In this document: positions 1-9,699 of the stretch, piece by piece
Numbering within the stretch: position 1 is the first letter of the stretch
Layout of the letters: each line of letters begins with the position of its first letter
Source: Chaetoderma sp. LZ-2023a
Taxonomy: Eukaryota; Mollusca; Caudofoveata; Chaetodermatida; Chaetodermatidae
DNA: 64,000 bases
Direction of reading: 5' to 3'
Assembly: GCA_034401795.1 (NCBI GenBank)
Contig: CM067369.1
Location: forward strand, 182,939,445 to 183,003,444
Notes under the pieces: generated by a model
What the model saw: the letters and a program-made list of their open reading frames with translations, nothing else
Databases searched by the model: none
Told to the model about the DNA's origin: nothing
Translations under genes and position numbers: made by a program

Positions 1-1229
1 CTCATTCTGGAAAGAAGTATCCATGTACAGCATTACAGCTCAACAGACAGCCGTGTAAGTGCGCTTTTCCCGCAATTTGGACTTGACACTACATGTTAAC
101 CATGATCATCTTTTTCAACACGCATTATGTACGGCCTGAAAATACTTTTATACAGCAACACGTTGCGGTGTGACACACGCGTTGACAGATAAACATCGTG
201 TGCTAGTAGTAACATTACAGCCTGGTGAACAAAGAAAAAACGTCGAAGTGCTAGCCGCTCGTTTTGAAACTAGACTTCCGCTTAATGTGCTTCCTACGGG
301 AAGGATGGCAAAGACTAAGCGTACAAAACGGCGACAACCAGACTTTGCGCATTACAGACCAGCAACAGCAACCACCGCATCCACCTCACGACATGCATTA
401 AGTCACTATATCCCTCCAGCCAGCAACACGATGAAGTCATCAGCACAATCAGCACTGGCAGCACCTGTAGTAACGGTACCAGCATCACCTGCAGTTTCCA
501 CTCCAGCAGCACCGGCAGGCATTCTACCGTCCGCATCACACATGACATTAGCATCCGCATCCGCATCCGCATCCGCATCCGCATCCGCATCCGTAGTCGG
601 CTGACCAAATTCTGTGGTTATTTCAACACCAGTGACCGTATCCGAACAGGGGTTACAGGACATTTCAAACAGATCTACATCTCCTTGTAGTCTTATTATC
701 GACGAGGAGATCCACCTTATGGAAGCAGCACTGACCACCACCGCATCACGAATCAGCATCACATCACTACCATGCAGCAGCTCTCCTACGGATCCATCAG
801 TTTGGAAAGTAACTACACCAGATCAACCCTATGCTGGAAAGAAACGCATCGCTCATTCACAGGAAATCCGTGCAGTACCAAGGACAACCGCCAGTAAACT
901 GCTGAAGTCCACCAAAGTCCGAAAATTATCTGCCAGCACCACATCAGCAACTGCATCAGCATCCGTGAAAGCATCATCGTTTCAGTGACCCTTCATTCAA
1001 TTTACGGCACTCAGTCCACCAGCAGCGCGGACCACCACTACAACTTCAACAACAACAGTGATGTCAGCAGTCTCTACACCGCCACCAGTTCGCACATCAC
1101 CAGTCATCATTTCGGCCGCCAGTGCTTTGATGGCTATGACCGCACCATCGTCCAGCATTACCGACCTGGGCCTACTTAGTAGTGATATATATCGGCAGCA
1201 TTGGATCATCCACCGCATCCGTCATGTAT
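1..1229 (+). pseudogene. K protein remnant: zinc-finger plus Ser/Thr/Pro/Ala-rich tail
   Basis: The reading resembles the better-preserved minus-strand copy at 6,170-7,386. Shared pieces include 'TDKHRVLVVTLQPGEQ', a basic segment 'KTKRTKRRQPDFAHY', a Ser-Ala hexanucleotide tract, and a later part with 'TTSTTTVMSA' and 'STPPPVRT'-like phrases. It is broken in several places. The product is unknown. The finger-like start suggests nucleic-acid binding, as in a gag-type or accessory retroelement protein, but that is inference. Confidence 0.45.
551..592 (+). repeat. (GCATCC)7 hexanucleotide microsatellite
   Basis: Seven exact GCATCC units lie inside the K coding remnant and read as alternating Ser-Ala. 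The inverted K copy has no such run at the matching place, so the expansion belongs to this copy only. Confidence 0.95.
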
Positions 1230-1432
1230 GAGTTGGGGTACCCAGACACGCTGGGGAAACTTCACAGTGGATGTTTGTCGACACTACTGCCGATGTTGCA
1301 GCAGGATTTATCAGTAGTTGTGCGGAACACAAAACTTTTATTATTACTATGTTTACTTTTGAAATCTTTTTCTTATTGTTATATATGTTTTAATAATCGA
1401 AACTCAGTCCCTAGGCTGACTACGGTCATCCT

Positions 1433-1465
1433 ACACAGCTGCGCAAAATTCTTGCGTAGCTGTGT
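1433..1465 (+). other. Hairpin 1 in the K 3' region
   Basis: The arms ACACAGCT-GCGCAA and TTGCG-TAGCTGTGT pair around a loop of about 4-5 nt. The same hairpin is kept in the inverted copy at 5,937-5,969. It lies just upstream of 'aataaaataa', so a role at the transcript 3' end is possible. Confidence 0.7.
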
Positions 1466-1494
1466 CTTACAATAAAATAATCACTGCAGATTCC

Positions 1495-1536
1495 TGTGTT
1501 GTAAACACGTCGTGTGCGACGTAAGTACACAACACA
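1495..1536 (+). other. Hairpin 2 in the K 3' region
   Basis: TGTGTTGT and ACAACACA form an 8-bp outer stem enclosing about 26 nt that contains a smaller ACACG/TGTG fold. The counterpart lies at 5,867-5,908 in the inverted copy. It follows hairpin 1 by about 30 bp in both copies. Confidence 0.65.
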
Positions 1537-1746
1537 CTGTAGTGAATATGTCGTAATCCCATCATGCAGTCTTAACTACGCTCAGGCTACCTGATGAACT
1601 AGTCTTTTTAGTTTATTATTATTTGATATTTTTCTTATTATTTTTAAACCCCGCGTCAGTACGACGGGGTGGATTTGGGGCAGCGAGAGCTGCTTGTGTG
1701 GGATCTGCACTGTATGCATCCCTTAATATAATCGGGATGCATGCCA

Positions 1747-1853
<107 letters not shown>

Positions 1854-2052
1854 CTGTGTGCATCCATTTATTTACCCGGGATGCACAGTGTAATTAAAAC
1901 AATGTGTGATACTCTTGCTGGGTATAGTTACATGATTATATATCCTATATACATTCTACTGTGTCGGAATTGTGGTACGTTGGAGCTTGGGTGTTCTCTG
2001 CAGAAAAATAATTATCCGCACCAAAGAGAAGACCCATGCGAGCTATTGTTTA

Positions 2053-2305
2053 GGAAATCACTGTTCTAAATAATAAGATATGCTTGCACCAAGAAATAAA
2101 CACAAAACAAAAACAAAAAAAGAAAAGACCTGGAAAAAAAATTCCCGTTCAAAAATTATAATCAATGCTATACCTCCCTCTCAAACTCTTCCGCACCCTA
2201 TGTGCTCTTTCTTATGAACACGCGTCTTTTGCATTACTCCCCTCTCGGCTGCGCGCCTACTCGGGAAGTCTATAATTCCCGCCTAGCATGCTCCCGAGGG
2301 GTTGG
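2053..2305. other. Spacer between K-left and element A
   Basis: An A-rich stretch (2,090-2,140) is followed by mixed sequence with GC-rich inverted pieces ('ctcggg' near 2,260 and 'cccgag' near 2,294). No gene, and no match to other parts of the window was noticed. Confidence 0.5.
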
Positions 2306-2754
2306 TGTAGCGCGGACCGACCGGACGGGTACTGGCCATCCCAGCAAAGCTGGGTACGGAATGGCCACTCCGGATTCGCTCTGAGCATGACCCCCTAGGT
2401 AGGATAGTACGCGTACATAAGCCCTATGAGAGAGGTTTCTCGTCTGTAATCGGCTAAGTCTGATAAAACGTGTGGTGCTCATGCGCGCGCATCAGAGCTT
2501 CTCTGACAACACGTCTTGGAATTGGAAGCAAGTTCATACCTATAGTGTACCGAGTAGGTACTCGTAAATGTTTATAATTCATCCGTTCTCATTGTTCTTG
2601 GTACCGATCAGGACCAGAATAAAAAATAAAACGAGCTTTTTAGAACTGTAAACCATTTTAAAATCGGCCCAGAAATGTCTGACTTATCCACAGAAAATCT
2701 CCTTTGAATTATGTTCAAAATATTACTCTGATGTCGTAGCCACGTGTATGCATG

Positions 2755-2877
2755 GAAAGTTCTAGAATGTTCTAGAACATGGCAAATACGCCACTGACCT
2801 AGCTGCACGCTGATTGGCTACCGCTTGGCCGCTGATTGGTTGAGGCGCCCAGCTCTGACATCACAGCGAGTATAAAA
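2755..2877 (+). promoter_or_regulatory. Heat-shock-type promoter of copy A
   Basis: Five contiguous alternating GAA/TTC triplets at 5-bp spacing (2,755-2,777) form a canonical heat-shock element. Downstream are two inverted CCAAT boxes (ATTGG at 2,813 and 2,835), a CRE-like TGACATCA (2,856-2,863) and TATAAAA (2,871-2,877). Order and spacing match the promoters of B1, B0, C and D. A start site about 25-30 bp after the TATA box is expected. Heat inducibility is inferred from the motif. Confidence 0.8.
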
Positions 2878-5246
2878 GGGGTGAAAATCGAGAATCAGGA
2901 GCATCGTCGGTGTGGAAGCCGGACCCGCGCAGGACGACTGGACCACCAAATGACGGATGTAACTGCTGACCTACAGTGATCTTCACTTCAACCAGTGTCT
3001 TATGGATCCCAGCACATTCGCGGTGGTAGGACGTCCTCGGCTTCCACAGAATTTTGGATACTCCCGGATGGCCAACCGGGTATAGTAAACTAAATTTAAA
3101 GTTAGGCCTTCCGCATCCGGACTTTCTTAGCGAGCCTTCCCGAGAGTGGGCCATGCAGGCGCAGGATGTAATTCTACATGATGTTAAGCTACGGTGATTC
3201 TTGGTGGATGACTCACCGGATCTGCCAACTATGCTGAAAAGTGGACACAAAATTCTGCACTGCATGTCGTATGTGTTTTAATTAACTTTTTGACCACAGT
3301 CGGGTGGACTATGCTAGGTGTACTGCAAGAGCTATGCGACACATCCCGCACCAAGTTATGTAACTGCTTAACATTGTATATTGCCCTCTCTGTTAATGGG
3401 TAACCTTCAATTTATTATTTCCGTCGCCGGATGGATAACTTTCTCCTTTCCATATAAACTGTATACTGGTTACCAAGACTATCTAATAGACATTATTTCA
3501 CTGCTCTGTTTCACTGTCCTGAGTGTGTGCCGTATCTACTCTGCCTGGAGGAATCAGCTTGCAGAGGCAACCTGTGGAAACCAGCGGTGGGAATCGCCTG
3601 CGGAAATCTCTCCATCTCCCGAGAACATGTCGACTCGCGCTATGAATATGTTAGCGCCTCAATTTCAGCAACATAGTAGCCTGTTCCGTACCGATGACTA
3701 TTAGGTACTCAAGTAACTATACTATTGTACATCTAATTATTATTTCCGTATTTGGTACTGATGACTAATAGGTACCTTCCCAGTCTTAGACCCGCAATTT
3801 ATAATTTTTTTATTACTGTGAATATTTTTCTTGTTTACTGTGGTGCTCTCAGCTAGCCGCACGTCTAAGTTTATCAGTCTATGATACTTAGTTACTTAAT
3901 TTAATTACAATCTACCTTTTGCATTGGTTAGCTGTATATGGCAGATAGCCATCCAGTTAATATGGTTTGTTTAATTCTAGAAAACTTTGGACCGCAGTAC
4001 ACTATGAGATACTATACAGCAACATTTATATCCACATCACTTATTCCCGCCATTATCAATTTTACACTGAGGTCGCTGACCGTGCTCTATATGTTTGAGC
4101 CTGGCATGTTACCTTAATATTCAGCCCGATAGGATAGGTAAGCGGTTAGAGACAATTTTTTCATTTAGAGACATGTAGAGTACGCCTCTTTTCCAGCTGT
4201 TGCGGTAATGTAGTCCCGCACTCTGGCAAGGTTGTGTCAAATTGGCCAATTACCTATATGGACCCACATATATTAAGTTATTGTCTCTTTTCACGATCCA
4301 CCAGCTGTATGGCTTTATAATTGTTTGGATTCCCTAGCAGCACGTTGATCCGATCTGACCTTAGGAAACTTCGGAGGTTTCCGAGCGGTGATGGTTAAAG
4401 TGCTGTTTTACACACACTTACACCCCCCCTGGCCCCCGTATCTTCGGATAGTTGTTAGCGAGATAACTCTGCCAATAAAGGAAGCTCTGCGAAAACATAT
4501 GGTTATAATTATGAGATAGTTAGTTTATTTACCGGCCCGCAGCGCATATTTGGGCACATTGGAATTTAACCATAATGGCAGGTCAACTGTTAGATCCATA
4601 GCACGCAGTGACGGACGAGATGCGGATCCCCATCCAATTCGTTGGAGTGTCTGGATGAAGCATTGGAGCTCATCACTCCATCACGGGAAGGATGTGCACA
4701 ATGGATATCTGTCTCTCTACCCCCACCATAAGGACATGCTAAACTTGATTGTGTGAAGTGTAGCCATCATCCGGGTGATGTTTTATGTGGTTACGGAGCA
4801 AAGTAGCCGGATTTTCGTCGAATTCAGACGCCTTGTGACGTAACATGTATGCATGCTGTCCTTGGAGGTAGATGCTATTCCAAAGTGACCCACGGGAAGC
4901 TGAGCGTCTGGGCCCATTAGACATCTGTATCTAAAAGATAGGTAGGAATCCCTGCCACTTGCGGCCAAAGCTAGTTTCCATTTCTAACAACCAAATGGTA
5001 GGTTAGACTGTAGCAGAAGGCCCGCATAAAGAAAGTGGCATCTACCAATACAGTATCTTTGGAAACTACATAAGTGGGTGACCTGAGAATTCTTTTGAAA
5101 TCGTTCGTCCCGTTTTCACATACACCAGCGTGCAACACCTTAACGGTAGCTTCACTAGGATTTTCAGCACTTAGCATTTTCTGTTGAACAAAAGTGTAGC
5201 CCTTTTGGCCAACTATTTCCTCAGCATCGGCATAGAAGGCATTTTC

Positions 5247-5390
5247 CTGTGACGGAGGCTCACGCGAGGCACACGCTTCTCGCAACGGTGAGAATTCCTG
5301 TGACGGAGGCCCGCGCGAGGCACCTTCCTCTCGCACCATCATGAAACATTCGGTGACGGAGGCCTGCGCGAGGCACTTTTCTCTCACAGC
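5247..5390 (+). repeat. Three palindromic GAGGC modules in copy A
   Basis: Three imperfect tandem units of about 51 bp each contain GTGACGGAGG, then a CCGCGCGAGGCAC core, then CTCTCGCA or a variant. Within a unit GAGGC pairs with CCTC. D has three units near 43,914-44,045, B1 has at least two (minus), and B0 and C have one each. Confidence 0.7.
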
Positions 5391-5866
5391 AACATTGTTC
5401 TCTCTGTATATGTTAGGTGTATATTAACTCATATGAAGTGTGTGCATACGTTTATTCGGTTGAAAAATTAACCTAGAACAATAGCTCGCATGGGTGTTCT
5501 CTCGGATGCGGATACATTTCCACAGATAACACTCACGCTCCACCGTACCATAATTACACAGATATTTAAAATATATAATATTTTATATGTGATTACAGTA
5601 TATCACAGATGAAACAATGCAGATTACATGTGCACCCAGGGTAAATAAAGGGATGCACATACACATATGTATATTGGTAATAATGCGGCCCATTATTGTG
5701 GATCCGCACGGATAGCTTCGGCTAACCCACAATCCGCCCATCATACTGACGCGGGAAGAAAAATAATAAGAAAAATATCAATAATAATAAGTGAAAAAGC
5801 CTAGTTCATCAGGCAGGCCCAGCATAGTTGAGACTGTATGACGGGATTATGACATATTCGCTATGG

Positions 5867-5969
5867 TGTGTTGTGTAATTACGCTGCACACGACGTGTTT
5901 ACAACACAGGGATCCACAGCGATTATTTTGTGTGAGACACAGCTATGCAAGAATTTTGCGCAGCTGTGT
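5867..5969 (-). other. Hairpins 1 and 2 of K-right
   Basis: TGTGTTGT/ACAACACA at 5,867-5,908 and ACACAGCT/AGCTGTGT at 5,937-5,969 keep the order and spacing of the left copy despite divergence around them. Retention of both stems in two independent copies suggests they mattered while the element was active. Confidence 0.65.
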
Positions 5970-6169
5970 AGGATGACCGTGGTCAGCCTAGAGACTGGGT
6001 GTCAATTATAAAAACATACATAATAAGAAGAATAAGATTTCATAAATAAACATAATAATGATAAAAATTATGTTTTCCGCACACCTATTTATAAATCCTG
6101 CTGCAACCTCGGCAGTAATGTCCATAAATATCCGCCGTAAAATTTCCCCAGCGAGTCTGGGTACCCGAC

Positions 6170-7386
6170 TCATGCGGGATGGACGTGGCAGATAATCCTC
6201 CGCTGCCGAAATATCACTACTAATAATGCCCTGGTCGGGTATACTGATACTTGAGGAAGGTAAGATGTATCCACTGAAGCACTGGTGGTGGCGGAAATGA
6301 TGATGGGTAGAGTGCGAACTGGTGGTGGCGTGGAAGCTGCTGACATCACTGTTGTTGTGGAGGTAGTGGTTGTTGTGTGGGCTGCATGTGAGCCGAGTGT
6401 GGTGAAACTGATGAGCGGTCGGTGTGTGGTGGCGAATGATGATGCGGTGCTGGCAAATAGCTTATGGATTTTGGTTGCCTTAAGTAACTTGCTGGAAGTG
6501 GGCCTTGGAACTGCACGGATGTTTGGAAGTGCTATCCTCTTCTTTCCGGTATAGGGATGATCCGGCATAGTCACCTTGCGAACTGCGGGATCTGTAGGAG
6601 TACTGCTGCGCGGATGGGTGGATGTGCTGCTCTGTGATGCGGTAATGATGGCGACTGCTTCCGTAATGTGGATCTCCTCATCTATTATTAAACTGCATGG
6701 AGATATAGATCTATCGGAAATGTCCTGTAGCCGTGGTTTGGATACGGTCACTGGTGTAGAAATGACAACTGAAATTGGCCGTCCGATTATGGATTATGGA
6801 TGCTTATGCTGTGGTGATGCGTGATGCAGACGGTGGCATTATTGCAGCTGCTGCTGGAGTGGAAACTGTAGGCGATGTAGGTACCAATACTGCAGGTGCT
6901 GCCGGTACCGTACGTGCTGGTGGTGCCGTCATGGTGGTGACTGGTGCAACGTGATGACTGGGTGCTGGATCTGTGGTGGAGGCTGGAGCTGTGGGTCCTA
7001 TGTAATGCAGAAAGTCAGGATGTCGCCATTTGGTATGTTTAGTTTTAGCCATCTTCCCCGTAGGAAGTATATTAATTGTTTCTAGTTTCAAAGCAGCTAG
7101 CTAGAACTTCTATGTCCTCACTTTGTTCGCCAGGCTGTAAGGTTACAACCAACACACGATGCTTTTCCGTTAACACGTGTGTCACTCCGTAATGAGTAGC
7201 AGTATATAGGTACTTGCAGTCCGAACAAAATGCATGTTGGAAAAGATGATGACGATTGACATGAAGCGTCAAGTCTGAGTTGCGGGAGAACGCACGCTTA
7301 CACGTCTGTGCGTTATGCTGTAAAGCTGTACACGGATACTTCTTCCCGGAATGAGCTGGTGCCGAATCCTCCGAGCTGTCAGACAT
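6170..7386 (-). pseudogene. K protein: C2H2-like fingers plus Ser/Thr/Pro/Ala-rich region
   Basis: An ATG at 7,386 opens 'MSDSSEDSAPAHSGKKYPC', giving a first open stretch of about 104 residues. It contains a finger-like C-x8-C-x12-H pattern with 'RAFSRNSDLTLHVNRHH', then a second Cys pair 'CSDCKYLYTATHYG' with later His. Downstream are a basic 'KTKHTKWRHPDF' segment, an Ala/Pro/Thr-rich stretch, 'PYTGKKRIALPNIRAVPRP', and a Thr-rich end. The reading is interrupted in about two places. I do not recognise the family. Chromatin or RNA binding, or a gag-like role, is possible. The remnant at 29,219-30,092 in element E has a comparable finger-plus-tail layout. Confidence 0.5.
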
Positions 7387-7623
7387 GGCGAGATCTTCCG
7401 CAAGTGACAGCTTATTTCCGCATGATAGTGAGTGCGCAGAACCACCTAACCTACTCTAATTGTCCAACCTCTTCATAACTTTCCTGGACAAATATAATAA
7501 TAGTAATGAAATAATAATTAAAACAGCAGAATTTGGTTTGCGACACGAAAGTAGCCTAATGCTTGTTCTTTCCTTGTGTCGAGTTTTGACGGGAAGACGA
7601 AGTTTCAGTGTGTGCTCTCCTCC

Positions 7624-7737
7624 TTTTATACTTTTTGGTGACGTCACAGGAAGGCGGATGACCACACCCAAAATTTTTAGGATGAGTCGGTCACGTCCTA
7701 TATGGAAAGTTTTAGTTTTAATGTTCCTGGAGTCCAA
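7624..7737 (-). promoter_or_regulatory. Promoter of the K-right protein
   Basis: On the minus strand, a CCAAT box (plus-strand CCAAT at 7,733-7,737) precedes TGACGTCA (7,639-7,646) and TATAAAA (7,624-7,630). The core, CCTGTGACGTCAC then GTATAAAAGGAG, is nearly the same as the B1 core, which suggests shared descent. The ATG at 7,386 follows after about 220 bp. Confidence 0.7.
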
Positions 7738-7740
7738 TGA

Positions 7741-9039
7741 TATATTCTTTCCGTGTAAAGGAAGTAAATATAAATATAACAAGAAAGGATTGTTGCTGTC
7801 GTCTCCACTCAAAGGAAAAACAAGTCTCTGAGCAACGCTAAAATCTGGAACTACTTATTCCCGTGGAAGCTCACCTTTTAATTAGTGTGATGCGGTTTTT
7901 CAAATTGGATGCTTATAAACTCGCCTGTTCAGATTTCAGGCTGGAATGCCCGATGGGGTATGGGAGAGGGCGATGACGTCAGCAGCAATTGCCTCCGACT
8001 CAACCCCTCTCGCCTCTTCCATCATGCTGTGGCAGATGCGCGTTTGGGCGATTATTTTGTTTATAGCCTTTTGATCCAATTTACTGGAAATAGAAGTGAA
8101 GATCACGTGGCTTCCTGTTGTGAAAGCACGTGGTTGATCAGAAACTTGGGCAATGTTTATGTAATGGAGGAGTATTGATGCTGCTGATTATTCATAGTTG
8201 ATGTGAAAAACGGAAACATATATTTTTAATTCTGTTCCTCAGAACAGTGTCCCTGTATGCGCATGATCTTGTACATGCGTCACGTGTCATCTGTAATAGG
8301 TGTATTCCAGCCCATGTTGATCTTGTGACTGGAATATGTAGGTAAGATAATATTTGAAATTCTCCATGAGATTATACTGTCGAAGTTTTGATGCTGCTTT
8401 GCCAGCCCGTGCGCTAATGATTTGTATACGCGGTAGAACAGTCGTGTTCTTAATCAAAATTAAGACAATATAGCTGTCTGTAATTATTGTCTGGTTTAAA
8501 CAGCTCCCTGTCCTGCGGAAATTAAGTGTACTAATTCCGTGAGGCTGGACTGTGTTTCCCGGTGGGTTAACTGCCAAGCATCCTCCTCTTATGGGTAGGA
8601 CTAGTCTCACTCAAACCTAGACCAAACTTAGTTCATTACAATACAGCTCGGAAAATTCGTGCCTCAGTTTTACAATTACAATTCCGGCGTATGGAGATTG
8701 TGAATACAGTCAACCTGAGTGTCTATGTTTCTGTCGTGTTGATGAATTTGATTGATACGTGTGGCTGTTTATCTGTGGATGATTCTTGCGCTGTTGTGAA
8801 GTGTGACGTTTTTATTACGACAAGGGGTGGGGTTTGGTAGCTGAAGTGTGGTGTCAACTTTATCGGACATGATGTATTTCGCTCTGAAATGGCCGAGCCT
8901 GGGGGCGGGACCGAGTTACTTTAGAGTGCGGATGCCCAAGAAGGATGCTGTCGTAACTTGAATCAATCCATTATCGAATTCACTTTTGGTAGCAAAAACC
9001 TACTCGTGATGGACGACAGACTGCGGGCATCTTGCCCTC
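7741..9039. other. Unassigned 1.3 kb between K and element F
   Basis: No convincing coding signal. It holds another TGACGTCA (near 7,975) and 'gcgtcacgtg' (near 8,278), which hint at further promoter-like sequence belonging to K or F. Open frames here are short and unlike known proteins. Confidence 0.4.
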
Positions 9040-9690
9040 TTAATAATATTGATTGTTATTACGTGTGAATGATGTGTAAGATTTTAGCTGTTTCCATATG
9101 ACGATTCCGGTGGAAGTGGGGGAATTCCATGTAGTGCATACTGTAGGAGCTGCAGTGTTGTTCCTCCTTTCCGTATGATCAGTTTTCCATAAACCGGATA
9201 AGAAGATGGTTGCGGAAAATGTTGACTCATGTTGATGGTGGTAGTGATCTGTTGTATGGAAGTCGGGGTTGCTGTGTGATGCTTGCATAATGCAATTTGG
9301 GCATATCCAGGTTTCCAGGCTGGTGAATGTCGAGTCTGTTGTGGTTGCGGAAGAGTCGGGTCTACTGAAAGTGATGAACTGTCCATATCTATTCGGGAGG
9401 GATTGTTGTGGACAGGACGAATGATGTCCGAACTTGGTGCATAAACTAGAGATGCGCCTTGGAAATGTTGTGGTGGTGGTGCCTTTGGACGGGCTGCACC
9501 TTGGGGTGGGTGTGGTTGCACGATTTGGGGGTATGGAGAGGTACACCGGGTTGTGCATTTTGCTGTTCTTCAAAACAAGCCAAGGCCTCATCCGGCCTCT
9601 TCTCTTCCATGCTATGTATTACATGTTCCACCCCACAATAAGCACGGTCCAGGCCCGCCTCAGCTTTCGCTTGTGGTAACTCTATAATGG
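9040..9690 (-). other. Pro/His/Gln-rich coding-like segment after F pol
   Basis: Overlapping minus-strand frames stay open for 120-180 residues with low-complexity Pro, His, Thr and Gln content, for example 'PKAPPPQHFQGASLVYAP'. It could be a third ORF or compositional chance. No domain is recognised. Confidence 0.3.
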
Positions 9691-9699
9691 GGGTAATAG

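Larger units (their letters stand above)
2306..5455 (+). mobile_element. Long LTR-like element, copy A (incomplete)
   Basis: It begins TGTAGCGCGGACCGACCGG, the same start as copy D and close to B0 and B1. It is non-coding. Aligned by eye with D (plus) and with B1, B0 and C (minus), it shares in order a GC-rich 5' block with 'cagcaaagctgggtac', a promoter at about 2,755-2,877, a GGAAAC/GTTTCC hairpin at 4,364-4,382, a 'ggaggtagatgct' block near 4,864, and three palindromic modules at 5,247-5,390. It is shorter than D and lacks the shared distal part. I interpret it as a solo or partial LTR of a Ty3/Gypsy-related lineage, because B0 lies directly upstream of a gag gene. A large non-coding transposon is the alternative. 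Old relative to the B1 duplication. Confidence 0.6.
5478..7740 (-). mobile_element. Element K, right copy (minus strand)
   Basis: Inverted counterpart of 1-2,052, better preserved and including the promoter. In minus-strand order it has a CCAAT/CRE/TATA promoter (7,737-7,624), a leader of about 220-240 bp, a coding part from an ATG at 7,386, then a 3' region with hairpins 1 and 2. The inner end of each arm stops at the same conserved block, but copy A lies between them. The arms are too diverged to be a recent palindrome. The element is broken. Confidence 0.55.

Noticed and set aside
2281-2400. Degenerate tRNA gene suggested by GC-rich 'ggttgg..cgcggaccgacc' phrases
   Set aside because: No cloverleaf with A and B box spacing could be drawn. 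The sequence is the shared 5' block of the LTR-like family.
5247-5390. CRISPR-like array of palindromic repeats
   Set aside because: Only three imperfect units with diverged spacing, inside a eukaryotic repeat; spacers are not unique and there are no cas genes.
2306-5455. Copy A as the downstream LTR of element F
   Set aside because: F is on the minus strand and A reads on the plus strand; an LTR of F should lie in the same orientation.
7460-7831. Open frames on both strands over the K promoter
   Set aside because: They overlap the CCAAT/CRE/TATA promoter and leader, have no domain, and run in both orientations.
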